NCBI RefSeq assembly: GCF_002242805.1 | Contig: NZ_MCGQ01000052.1 | Location: forward strand, 124,001 to 188,000 | Source: Streptomyces diastatochromogenes | GTDB taxonomy: Bacteria; Actinomycetota; Actinomycetes; Streptomycetales; Streptomycetaceae | Length of the DNA stretch: 64,000 nucleotides | Direction: 5' to 3' | In this document: piece after piece, positions 24,104 to 31,750 of the stretch | How positions within the stretch are numbered: the stretch's first letter is position 1 | How the letters are laid out: each line of letters begins with the position of its first letter | The notes under the pieces: model-generated | What the model saw: only the letters and a program-made list of their open reading frames with translations | Told to the model about the DNA's origin: nothing | Database searches by the model: none | Translations under genes and position numbers: made by a program

Positions 24104-25087
24104 ATGACCGTGCTCATCCTGACCAGTGAAGAGGACGTGACGGCGGACATGGTGGTCCTCCGGCTGGGCGAGGCCGGCGTGCCCGTCGTCCGGCTCGATC
24201 CCGCCGACCTCACCAACGGCGTCGCGCTGTCGGGCGAGTACGTGCAGGGCGCCTCCCGCGGACACCTGTCCGTGGGCGGGCGCCTGGTGAGCATGAGCGG
24301 CCTGCGCTCCATCTGGGTACGCAGGCCGGGGGACGCGGCCACGCGCGCCGCCCAGCCCTCCGCCTGGCTGACGGAGGAGTCCGCCCAGGCGCTCTACGGC
24401 ATGCTGCGCGGTACCGGCGCGCGCTGGATGAACCATCCGGACGCGGCCCGGCGGGCCCGCCACAAGCCCTGGCAGCTGCGGCTCGCCCAGCTCAGCGGGC
24501 TCGCCGTGCCGGCCACGCTGATCACGACGTTTCCGCAGGCGGCCCGGGAGTTCGCCGAGCGCTTCCCGGATCTGGTGGTCAAGCCCGTATCCGGCGCGCA
24601 TCCGCAGGAGCCGCCGCGGGCGGTGCCCACCAGCCGGGTCGCGCCGGACGCCGACTTCGCCGCCGTCGCCTTCGGTCCGACCCTGCTGCAGCGGCGGATC
24701 CCCAAGCGGGCCGACATCCGGCTCACGGTCGTCGGCGAGCGGCTGCTGGCCGCGCGCAAGCCGGCCGACCCGGACGGCCACCCCGACGACGTCGACGTCC
24801 GGTTCGCCCCGTCGGTCTCGCCGTGGCTCCCGGCCCAGGTGCCACCGCGCGTCGCCGAGGCCGTCCAGCGCTACATGAAGGACGCCGAACTCGCGTACGG
24901 TGCCTTCGACTTCGCGGAGGACGCGGACGGGATCTGGTGGTTCCTGGAGTGCAACCAGTCGGGCCAGTTCGGCTTCGTCGAGATGGACACCGGCCAGCCG
25001 ATCGCCGAGGCCATCGCGCGATGGCTGGCCGGGGACGGGGACCAGACCATGCCGTACGTCGAGGGCGACCGGGACACGGCCTCGTGA
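24104..25087 (+). CDS. ATP-grasp peptide maturase (GRASP_SAV_5884-type)
   Basis: 327 residues. The N-terminal pre-ATP-grasp part begins MTVLILTSEEDVTADMVV; the ATP-binding part has DLVVKPVSGA and LLQRRIPKRADIRLTVVG; the metal-binding end is WWFLECNQSGQFGF, with Glu and Asn in the ECN motif. This layout fits the RimK-like ligases that macrocyclise graspetide precursors by phosphorylating Asp or Glu. ATG 24104 is right after GGAAG, and the longer open frame upstream overlaps the precursor. The PIMT-like methyltransferase that often accompanies this family is absent; an oxidoreductase gene follows instead. Confidence 0.92.
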   Translation: MTVLILTSEEDVTADMVVLRLGEAGVPVVRLDPADLTNGVALSGEYVQGASRGHLSVGGRLVSMSGLRSIWVRRPGDAATRAAQPSAWLTEESAQALYGMLRGTGARWMNHPDAARRARHKPWQLRLAQLSGLAVPATLITTFPQAAREFAERFPDLVVKPVSGAHPQEPPRAVPTSRVAPDADFAAVAFGPTLLQRRIPKRADIRLTVVGERLLAARKPADPDGHPDDVDVRFAPSVSPWLPAQVPPRVAEAVQRYMKDAELAYGAFDFAEDADGIWWFLECNQSGQFGFVEMDTGQPIAEAIARWLAGDGDQTMPYVEGDRDTAS

Positions 25088-25122
25088 GACCGTGGCGACC
25101 GGTCCGGAGAAAGGAACGCGAG

Positions 25123-26034
25123 ATGCGCATCGGACTGCTGGGAACGGGCCCGTGGGCCCAGGCGGCCTACGCCCCCGCGCTCGCCGGGCACACCGGCCTG
25201 GACTTCGCCGGGGTGTGGGGCCGCCGCCCGGAGGCGGCCACCGCGCTGGCGGAGCGGTACGGCGTGCCGGCGTACGACGACGCGGACGCGCTCCTGGCCG
25301 ACGTGGACGCGGTGGCGGTGGCCCTTCCCCCGTCTGTGCAGGCCGAGTTGGCGGTACGGGCCGCGCGGGCGGGACGGCATCTCCTGCTGGACAAGCCCCT
25401 GGCCCTCGGCGTCACCGAGGCGCGGGCCGTGACCGAGGCCGCGGAGCGGGCCGGGGTGGCCTCGGTGGTGTTCTTCACCACACGCTTCCAGAAGGAACCG
25501 GAGGCCTGGATCGACGAACAGGCCGCCGCGGCGGGCTGGTTCACGGCGCGGGCGCAGTGGCTGGGGGCGGTGTTCACCAGCGACAGCCCGTTCGCGGCCT
25601 CCCCGTGGCGGCGGGAGAAGGGCGCGCTGTGGGACGTGGGACCGCATGCCCTGTCCGTGCTGCTGCCGGTCCTCGGCGACGTACGGCAGGTCCTGGCGGC
25701 GGCGTACGGTCCCGCCGACACCGTGCACCTGGTCCTCGACCATGCCACCGGCGCGTCCAGCACGCTCACACTGAGCCTGACGGCACCGCCCGCGGCGGCC
25801 GGCGCCGACCTCGAGCTGCGGGGTGAGGCCGGCGTGTCGCTCCTGCCGAGAAGCTCCGAGGGCGCGGTCCCCGCCCTGACCCGCGCCGCGGACGCGCTGC
25901 TCACCGCCCACCGCACGGGCCGCCCGCATCCCTGCGACGCCGCGTTCGGCCTGCGGGTCACCGAGATCCTCGCGACGGCGGAGGCCAGGCTGACCGGGGA
26001 GCCGGTCGACCAGCCCCCGGCCGCCCTGGCCTGA
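25123..26034 (+). CDS. Gfo/Idh/MocA family oxidoreductase
   Basis: 303-residue NAD(P)-dependent dehydrogenase. The Rossmann motif is GLLGTGPWAQAAYAPAL; DKPLA is the variant of the family EKP motif with the catalytic Lys; the C-terminal alpha/beta domain contains GALWDVGPHALSVLLPVLG, with the conserved Asp and His. ATG 25123 follows AAGGAA, 35 bp after the maturase, so it is probably co-transcribed with the graspetide genes. Members normally act on sugars or cyclitols. A tailoring role on the peptide is possible but unproven; it may only be a neighbour. Confidence 0.88.
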   Translation: MRIGLLGTGPWAQAAYAPALAGHTGLDFAGVWGRRPEAATALAERYGVPAYDDADALLADVDAVAVALPPSVQAELAVRAARAGRHLLLDKPLALGVTEARAVTEAAERAGVASVVFFTTRFQKEPEAWIDEQAAAAGWFTARAQWLGAVFTSDSPFAASPWRREKGALWDVGPHALSVLLPVLGDVRQVLAAAYGPADTVHLVLDHATGASSTLTLSLTAPPAAAGADLELRGEAGVSLLPRSSEGAVPALTRAADALLTAHRTGRPHPCDAAFGLRVTEILATAEARLTGEPVDQPPAALA

Positions 26035-26058
26035 TCCTCCAATCCCCCTCAGCCGTCC

Positions 26059-26379
26059 TCAGTCGTCCTCGAACGGTTCGTCGCTCCACCGGAACCAGGC
26101 CCGGTCCCCCTCGATGTGCAGCAGGAACTCGGGGACCGGGCCGTCCGGGGAGGAGAGCGAGACACGGCGCCGTATCTCGTCGTACGCGGACTCCCACTCG
26201 TCCCAGCTCTCCTCCTCCATCAGGGCCAGCTCACGGGCGAAGAGGTCCTGTACGGCGGCGAAGCCGGGGCCGGTGGTGAATCTCCCCGACAGCCAGGGGA
26301 AGTCGGCCTCGTCGATCACGATCTCCCCGACGGACTCCTCCCCGGCGCCCACCCGCCACACCTCGCCGTCGAACCCCAT
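26059..26379 (-). CDS. small acidic protein of unknown function
   Basis: 106 residues, very acidic and rich in Trp and aromatic residues (FPWLSGRF, ESWDEWESAYDEIRRR, RAWFRWSDEPFEDD). No signal peptide or membrane segment. The composition and codon use look like a real soluble gene, and similar short conserved proteins are familiar from streptomycetes, but I cannot name a family. It converges with the oxidoreductase gene and lies 44 bp downstream of the GNAT gene on the same strand. Confidence 0.7.
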   Translation of the reverse strand: MGFDGEVWRVGAGEESVGEIVIDEADFPWLSGRFTTGPGFAAVQDLFARELALMEEESWDEWESAYDEIRRRVSLSSPDGPVPEFLLHIEGDRAWFRWSDEPFEDD

Positions 26380-26423
26380 GGCCCCTCCCCCGTTCAGCCG
26401 CTGTCGATCACTTCCTCAGCATG

Positions 26424-27332
26424 TCACCCGGCACTGACAACGGGCTCGGCCCAGAAGTTGAGGCGCTCCCGCACGACGGGGTAGCCAGCCCTGGTGAAGT
26501 GTGCGGCCATCGGGAAGTTGCCCTGGTCGGTGGCGCCGGCGATGAACTCGGCGCCGTGTTCGGCGAGGAAGTGGGTGCACTCGGCGAGGAGGTCGTAGGC
26601 GTAGCCGTGGCCGCGGTGCTCCGGCAGGACGCCGATGAATCCGATGCACGGCCCGTTCGAGTTGCGGGCCGGGATGTGGATGCCGACCGGTTCGCCCCCG
26701 GGCGTGCGGGCGAGCTGCCACCACTCGCGCGGCGAAGGGAACCAGTGGAAGATGTCGAGTTCCTCCTGGGCGGCCTGGTCCACTCCGCCCTGCTCGATGG
26801 CCCGGCGAGCATGGGCGTCCAGGGTGACGGAGTGGATCCGGCGCAGGGCGTCGAAGAAGACCGTGTCGTCCGGTTCGGCGGAGAAGACCAGGCGCTCGGG
26901 GCGCTCGGGCAGGCCGTGGTCCGGGGTCCAGCGGTACAGGAAGCGTTCCACCAGGGGTTCGTATCCGGCCTTGCGGGCGGCGGCGGTGCGGGTGGTGACG
27001 GCGGCGGGCAGACCGGGGAGGTCGCGCCAGCCGGCGGGCAGGTCGAGTTCGAGTTCCTCGGTGCGCCAGGGCGTCGTCCGCAGGAGTTCGGCCCCCGCGT
27101 CCTCCTCGCCCTCGGCCACGTCGAACCAGTTGATGACGAGCGGCTCGGGGTCCTCGGGCCGGGCCCACCAGGCGGCGCGGGCCACGACCCGGCCGTCGCG
27201 CAGGGCGACCCGCTTCCAGTCGGGGCGGTACCGGGTCTGGAGGTGTTTCTCGCGCAGGCGCAGCGGGTCGGGCAGGGTGTCGAAAAGGTGAGCACTGCTC
27301 TCGTCGAGCGTGCGGATGACCACGGCGGTCAT
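26424..27332 (-). CDS. GNAT-family N-acetyltransferase
   Basis: 302 residues. The C-terminal half has a GNAT acetyl-CoA site: GFIGVLPEHRGHGYAYDLL matches the V-x-P-x-x-R-G-x-G motif A, followed by ATDQGNFPMAAHFTRAGY. The N-terminal half, with DLPAGWRDLPGLPAAV, looks like a degenerate second GNAT-type domain. ATG 27332 follows GGAGG. A short upstream ORF with an even stronger ribosome site lies in its leader. The acyl acceptor is unknown. Confidence 0.85.
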   Translation of the reverse strand: MTAVVIRTLDESSAHLFDTLPDPLRLREKHLQTRYRPDWKRVALRDGRVVARAAWWARPEDPEPLVINWFDVAEGEEDAGAELLRTTPWRTEELELDLPAGWRDLPGLPAAVTTRTAAARKAGYEPLVERFLYRWTPDHGLPERPERLVFSAEPDDTVFFDALRRIHSVTLDAHARRAIEQGGVDQAAQEELDIFHWFPSPREWWQLARTPGGEPVGIHIPARNSNGPCIGFIGVLPEHRGHGYAYDLLAECTHFLAEHGAEFIAGATDQGNFPMAAHFTRAGYPVVRERLNFWAEPVVSAG

Positions 27333-27388
27333 GGATTCCTCCGGGATGCGTGCTGCGTACAGCGGGGACGCGCTCCCGGTCAGACGTG

Positions 27389-27439
27389 CTACGCCCGAGG
27401 AACGGGAAGGCGGGAGCGCTGGATGACTGTGGACTGCAT
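27389..27439 (-). CDS. possible 16-residue leader peptide upstream of the GNAT gene
   Basis: ATG 27439 is preceded by AAGGAGG at 8 bases, one of the best ribosome sites in the window. It opens a 16-codon frame (MQSTVIQRSRLPVPRA) that stops 57 bp before the GNAT start. Nothing about the peptide is recognisable. Such an ORF could control the downstream gene through translation, or could be a chance combination. Confidence 0.4.
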   Translation of the reverse strand: MQSTVIQRSRLPVPRA

Positions 27440-27581
27440 GGCGCTCGCCTCCTTCCGGCTGTCTCGGGCGTGCCGCACACGCTAGGGGGACGGCCGGCCG
27501 GGTGTCGACCGCTTTTCTCGCGTCGCACCCCCGTTTCTCCGGCGGTGCGCCCCCGTCCCGGCGACGGCGTAGCGTGGGGAT

Positions 27582-28688
27582 GTGCGATCGGTGCGCGGCT
27601 CGTCGTCGCGTCGGAACCGGGAGGAGCGCGGCTGGCTGCGGGGCGCGCCACCGCCGCGATGGGTGCGGGTGCTGCCGGTGGCGCTGCTGGTGACGGTCAC
27701 CGCGGCCACTTTCATCACCCCCCACGCAGGCGATCTCGGCTTCCTGCTGGGCGCGATCCCACCGCTCGCCGTCCTGTCGTACGGGCCGGTCGCGACCGGC
27801 GTCCTGGGCGCCCTGGTCGTCGCGGCGCTGAACATCCCGGCGACGCACCTGAACCGTCCCGGCAACACCGATCTGCTCACCATCGTGTTCGTCGCCCTGC
27901 TGAGCGTGTTCCTGTCCCATGTGCGCAGGCTCCGGGACGCCCAACTGGTCATGGAGCGGGCGATCGGCGAGGCCGTGCAGCAGGCCGTGATGCCGCCGCT
28001 GCCGGAGCACGTCGGGCGGGTGGGGTGCACGGGCTTCTACCGGGCCGCCCAGGACGGGACGCTGGTGGGCGGGGACTTCTTCGACGTGCGGGCGGGGCCG
28101 CACGGCGTCCGGGCGGTGATGGGCGACGTACAGGGGCACGGGCTGTCGGCGGTCGCGACGGTGGTGTCGCTGCTGGGCGCGTTCCGGGAGGCGGTGCTGG
28201 ACCAGCCGGACCTGGAGTCGGTCGCGGCCCGTATGGACCGCAGGCTGGCGGTGGACTCGGAGGACGTGCGGTACCGAGAGCTGTTCGCGACCGCGGTGCT
28301 GCTGGAGTTCACGCCCGACGCGCGGGCGGTGCGGGTGGTCGCCTACGGTCATCCGGCGCCGGTCCTGCTGCACGGCGGGCGGTCCCACGAGGTGACCGTC
28401 ACGGCGGCTCCCCCGCTGGGCCTCGGGCTGGCCGACGCCGATCCCCCCAAGGAGGTCACCGTGCCGCTCGGGCCGGGCGACCGCCTGCTGCTGGCCTCCG
28501 ACGGCGTCTGGGAGGCCCGGAACGCCTCCGGCTCCTTCTATCCGCTGCCCGAGCGGCTGTCCGACTTCGCGGACACCGGCTCCGGCGAGCTGGCCGACGC
28601 CGTGTGGGCCGACCTCGCGCTACGGCACTACGACGTCCGCGACGACGCCACCCTGCTGGTCCTGACCCCCGAGTCGCCGGACACCTGA
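27582..28688 (+). CDS. membrane-associated PP2C (SpoIIE-type) serine phosphatase
   Basis: 368 residues. Three or four hydrophobic segments occupy about residues 27-105, followed by a SpoIIE-type phosphatase domain: QQAVMPPLPEHVG, VGGDFFDVRAG with metal-binding Asp, MGDVQGHGLSA, YGHPAPVLL, LLLASDGVWEAR and the terminal DDATLLVL. Such streptomycete phosphatases dephosphorylate anti-anti-sigma factors. No sensor domain or antisigma partner is nearby. GTG 27582 lies 6 bases after TAGCGT and lacks a ribosome site, suggesting a leaderless transcript. It is divergent from the GNAT gene. Confidence 0.9.
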   Translation: MRSVRGSSSRRNREERGWLRGAPPPRWVRVLPVALLVTVTAATFITPHAGDLGFLLGAIPPLAVLSYGPVATGVLGALVVAALNIPATHLNRPGNTDLLTIVFVALLSVFLSHVRRLRDAQLVMERAIGEAVQQAVMPPLPEHVGRVGCTGFYRAAQDGTLVGGDFFDVRAGPHGVRAVMGDVQGHGLSAVATVVSLLGAFREAVLDQPDLESVAARMDRRLAVDSEDVRYRELFATAVLLEFTPDARAVRVVAYGHPAPVLLHGGRSHEVTVTAAPPLGLGLADADPPKEVTVPLGPGDRLLLASDGVWEARNASGSFYPLPERLSDFADTGSGELADAVWADLALRHYDVRDDATLLVLTPESPDT

Positions 28689-28713
28689 CCCAGGCCCTGT
28701 ACGGACACACGGG

Positions 28714-29154
28714 TCAGCCCACGTCCCACAGGAACCGGTGGGTGTGGATGCCGAAGTACGGGAACGACTGGATCTCGCGGACGCCCTCGAGGGGCCGCAC
28801 CACGTCGTTGACGAAGTCCAGCAGGTCCTTGGGGCCCGGCGCGACCACCTCCGCGAACAGGTCGAACCCGCCGGAGGTGAGCACCGAGTAGACCACCTCG
28901 GGGCGCTCGGCGAGGGCGTCGGCGACGGTGCGCGGGTCGCCGTCGACGCCGATGCCGAGCAGGGCCATGGCCTGGCCGCCCATGGCCATCGGGTCGGTGA
29001 CGCCGACGACCTGAACGGCCCTGGAGTCCAGCAGGCGCTGCAGGCGCTGGCGGGCCGCCGAGGCGGACAGCCCGACCTTCGGGCCGAGGTCGGCATAGGC
29101 GATACGGCCGTCGGTCTGCAGCTCGCGCAGGATGGCCCGGTCGATCTCGTCCAC
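28714..29154 (-). CDS. Lrp/AsnC-family transcriptional regulator
   Basis: 146 residues. VDEIDRAILRELQTDGRIAYADLGPKVGLSASAARQRL contains the AsnC-type helix-turn-helix, and the C-terminal half is the RAM ligand-binding domain ending FPYFGIHTHRFLWDVG. GTG 29154 follows AAAGGAG. It lies 38 bp downstream of the class III aminotransferase on the same strand, so it is likely the last gene of that unit and its regulator. A palindrome array upstream of the aminotransferase is the likely target. Confidence 0.92.
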   Translation of the reverse strand: MDEIDRAILRELQTDGRIAYADLGPKVGLSASAARQRLQRLLDSRAVQVVGVTDPMAMGGQAMALLGIGVDGDPRTVADALAERPEVVYSVLTSGGFDLFAEVVAPGPKDLLDFVNDVVRPLEGVREIQSFPYFGIHTHRFLWDVG

Positions 29155-29192
29155 GTCTCTCCTTTCATGCGGTCCCGGGTGAACGTGCCGGC

Positions 29193-30542
29193 TCAGCCGA
29201 CCAGTTCGGCGAGGGCCGCGGCGAAGACCTCGGTGTGCGTGTCGACGTCCTGCTCGGTGGTGTCGGGGCACATGAGCGCCATGTTGTGGAACGGGGTCAG
29301 CAGGATGCCCCGGTTGGCGAGGTAGAGGTGGAGGAAGTCCTCCAGCTCCGGGTCGGCGGCCGCCGCGGACTCGGTGCCCGTGCGGGGCACCGGCGAGGTG
29401 AAGCGGTACTCGGTGCGGGCGCCGAGGCGGCTGACGGACCAGGGCAGGTGGTGGGCCTCGATGCCGGCCCGGACGCCCGCCTCGAAGCGCTCGGAGAGCT
29501 TCGCCATCCGGGCGAAGGCCTCGTCGGTGAGCACATGCTCCAGGGTGGCCCGGGTCGCGGCGATGGACAGCGCGTTGCCGGCGAGGGTGCCGCCGACGCC
29601 GCCCATGTCGACAAGGTCCAGGTCGGCGCGGTCCAGCAGCCGCTCGGCGAGGTCCGCGGAGAGGCCGTAGGCGCCGGCCGGGATGCCGCCGCCGATCGCC
29701 TTGCCGATGGTGAGCAGGTCCGGTTCGAGGTCCCAGGCGGCCGTGCAGCCGCCGGGGCCCGCGGAGAAGGTGTGGGTCTCGTCGTTGATGAGCAGGGTGC
29801 CGTACCGCCTGGTCAGGTCCCGGACGCCCGCGAGGTAGCCGGGCTCGGGCAGGACGATGCCGATGTTGGTGAGCGCGGGCTCCATCAGGACGGCGGCGAC
29901 GTCCCCGTGGGCCAGCTCGCGCTCCAGACCGGCGAGATCGTTGAACTCGGCGACCCTGCTGGTCAGGGTGACGTCACAGGGTGCTCCGACGTTTCCGGGG
30001 CGGGCGGTGCCCCCGCCGTCCGGGCCGACGACGATCAGCGACTCGTCGACGCTGCCGTGGTAGCAGTAGCTGTTGACCAGGATCTTCGGGCGCCCGGTGA
30101 CGGCCCGGGCGAGCCGGATCGCCCACCGGTTGGCGTCGGTCGCGGTCAGCGAGAAGCTCCAGCGGGCCAGGCCGAAGCGGCGGGTCAGCTCGGCGCCGAC
30201 CCACTCGGCGTCCTCCGTGGGCAGCATGGCGGTGGCCCCGCCCAGACCGGCGTACCGGCGGTCGACGGCCTCGGTGACCGCGGTGGGCGAGTGACCGGCC
30301 ATCGCGCCCGTGTCGCCGAGGCAGAAGTCGATGTACTCGTGCCCGTCCACGTCGGTGATCCGGGCGCCGCGCGCCCCGGCCAGATAGCGCGGGAAGGCGC
30401 CGGCCGTCTTGTTCATCCAGGTCATCGGCACCCGGCCGAAGAGGTGGTCGGCCTGCGCGTAGGCCTCCTTGGAACGCGGGTTACGGCGCTCGGCCTCGGC
30501 GCTCTCGCGGGCCAGGAGGGCGTGCAGACGCGTGCGGTCCAT
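29193..30542 (-). CDS. class III PLP-dependent aminotransferase (glutamate-1-semialdehyde-aminomutase-like)
   Basis: 449 residues. The PLP site is NDETHTFSAGPGG (Asp contacting the pyridine N) and the Schiff-base Lys281 in TIGKAIGGGIPAGAYG. IDFCLGDTGAMAGHSP and LTATDANRWAIRLAR are GSA-aminomutase-like. The first ~50 residues (ARESAEAERRNPRSKEAY) occur in a subgroup of streptomycete transaminases next to Lrp regulators. An amino acid or beta-amino acid substrate is likely; it is not the haem-pathway hemL by context. ATG 30542 has CGAGG upstream. The Lrp gene follows immediately. Confidence 0.9.
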   Translation of the reverse strand: MDRTRLHALLARESAEAERRNPRSKEAYAQADHLFGRVPMTWMNKTAGAFPRYLAGARGARITDVDGHEYIDFCLGDTGAMAGHSPTAVTEAVDRRYAGLGGATAMLPTEDAEWVGAELTRRFGLARWSFSLTATDANRWAIRLARAVTGRPKILVNSYCYHGSVDESLIVVGPDGGGTARPGNVGAPCDVTLTSRVAEFNDLAGLERELAHGDVAAVLMEPALTNIGIVLPEPGYLAGVRDLTRRYGTLLINDETHTFSAGPGGCTAAWDLEPDLLTIGKAIGGGIPAGAYGLSADLAERLLDRADLDLVDMGGVGGTLAGNALSIAATRATLEHVLTDEAFARMAKLSERFEAGVRAGIEAHHLPWSVSRLGARTEYRFTSPVPRTGTESAAAADPELEDFLHLYLANRGILLTPFHNMALMCPDTTEQDVDTHTEVFAAALAELVG

Positions 30543-30613
30543 GGGGTACCTCGATGCATGCCGGGGACGGAACGGTCTGAGCGTACGAGCGAAAACAGGA
30601 TGACATCAAGAGC

Positions 30614-30668
30614 TGACGCTCGAATCGATTGCCGTCACGCTCGAATCGAGCGTGACTCTGACGCTCGG
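30614..30668. promoter_or_regulatory. iterated Lrp-type operator array upstream of the aminotransferase gene
   Basis: A perfect 10-bp inverted repeat with a single central base occupies 30635-30655 (TCACGCTCGA, A, TCGAGCGTGA). Its half-site recurs as TGACGCTCGAATCGA from 30614 and as TGACGCTCGG at 30659-30668. Starts at 30614, 30635 and 30659 are about two helical turns apart, as expected for cooperative Lrp/AsnC binding. The array lies 72-126 bp upstream of the aminotransferase start. Confidence 0.75.
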
Positions 30669-30821
30669 CCACCCTGGTGGCAATGCCCCAACTGACGGAC
30701 CCTTGTCGGGTGTTCGAACGCAATGTCTTAAACGCCAGGGTTCGCCACCCCTTCCGCCACGTAGAAATATCTATCAGCATGCATATGCCGGGTTGGGGTG
30801 CATGATCACGCGGAGCGGTGG

Positions 30822-31289
30822 ATGACGAACACGATGTGGATGCGGGGCGTGGAGTGGCTCGCCGCGGCGGCGGCCGATCCCCGCGCGTGCAAGTGGCGGT
30901 GGGACCACGGCGAGGGCATCGCGCTGCTGGAGGCGGGCCGCTTCTGGGACATGCTGAGCGTTCCCGAGCGGCTCGGGCTGCTCACCCTGGACCTGCTGTG
31001 GCGGCCCGGGCTGCCCGTGCCGGGGCCGACCCTGGTGGACACCGCCGCGGGGCGGGTCGGGTTCTTCCTGCCGCCGGACCCGTCCGGGGGCTGGGTCGGC
31101 GCCGGCCTGCGGTACGCGACCAAGGGATCCTGGGTCGCCGTACCGCCGCCGTACCGGCCCGCCCGCTCCCTGGAGTGGCTGGTCCCGCCGGACGGCACCG
31201 GCGCGCTGCACACGCCCGGCGCGCTGGAGGGGGCGCTGCGGGAGGCCAACGGCACGCTGGCGGTCCTCGCACCGCTGTGCGGGCCGTAG
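30822..31289 (+). CDS. conserved hypothetical protein (streptomycete MTNT-x-WMRGVEWL type)
   Basis: 155 residues starting at ATG 30822, which has GGAGCGGTGG upstream; GTG 30798 is in frame but less likely. The opening MTNTMWMRGVEWLAAAAADP and the later AAGRVGFFLPP and TKGSWVAVPPPY resemble short streptomycete proteins that I have seen annotated as DNA primase/polymerase-like. No catalytic acidic motif of a prim-pol is visible here, so I do not assign that function. It is divergent from the aminotransferase, sharing the operator-rich region. Confidence 0.7.
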   Translation: MTNTMWMRGVEWLAAAAADPRACKWRWDHGEGIALLEAGRFWDMLSVPERLGLLTLDLLWRPGLPVPGPTLVDTAAGRVGFFLPPDPSGGWVGAGLRYATKGSWVAVPPPYRPARSLEWLVPPDGTGALHTPGALEGALREANGTLAVLAPLCGP

Positions 31290-31293
31290 CGGA

Positions 31294-31503
31294 TCAGGAG
31301 CGTTCGGGCTCGGGCCGGATGCGCAACGCCAGCCCGGCGAGGGTGACCCAGTGCACCTCGCGTTCCGCGGGGACGCTGCGTCCCTGGGCCCGCCACTCCG
31401 CCACGAGTTGGGCGTAGATCGGCTCTCGGGTCCGGTCCGCCGGGGCCCTGCGGCTACTTCGATCCCTGCGGTCCGTCCGGTCCGCGCGGTCGATGACGTC
31501 CAT
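31294..31503 (-). CDS. small hypothetical protein
   Basis: 69 residues from ATG 31503, ending 5 bp from the stop of the converging gene. After a disordered Arg/Asp-rich start it has REPIYAQLVAEWRAQGRSVPAEREVHWVTLAG, which looks like genuine protein (REPIYxQL-AEWR recalls short streptomycete proteins). No ribosome site is visible at this ATG, and the true start could be elsewhere. Function unknown. The 247 bases between this gene and 31751 show nothing I can assign. Confidence 0.5.
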   Translation of the reverse strand: MDVIDRADRTDRRDRSSRRAPADRTREPIYAQLVAEWRAQGRSVPAEREVHWVTLAGLALRIRPEPERS

Positions 31504-31750
31504 GCCGGGGCAACGCCCGGGCCGCTCCACCGGCACGCTCCCGCTCCGCCCGCTCACCGGGTCGGGTGAGCACACCCCTCGAACGAGGCCTTCCGCCCGT
31601 CCGACAAGCATCCCGGAGCAGGCGGCTCATGCCGTCGAAAGACGCACCCGGCCGACAGGCGGCGCCGAGTGGGCGCTCCTATCCTGGGGAGGCAGGACTC
31701 CGACGTCTCGCCCACCGCACGTTCTGCTCTCACGTGCTTGGAGTCAGCCC

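Noticed and set aside
25123..26034. myo-inositol dehydrogenase
   Set aside because: The Gfo/Idh/MocA family is broad; no inositol catabolic genes are nearby and the context is a graspetide locus.
29193..30542. hemL (glutamate-1-semialdehyde aminomutase of haem synthesis)
   Set aside because: The fold is the same, but the long N-terminal part, the Lrp partner and the absence of other hem genes point to a different aminotransferase.
30822..31289. DNA primase/polymerase domain
   Set aside because: Similar short proteins have been labelled so, but the acidic catalytic motif of prim-pols is not visible here.
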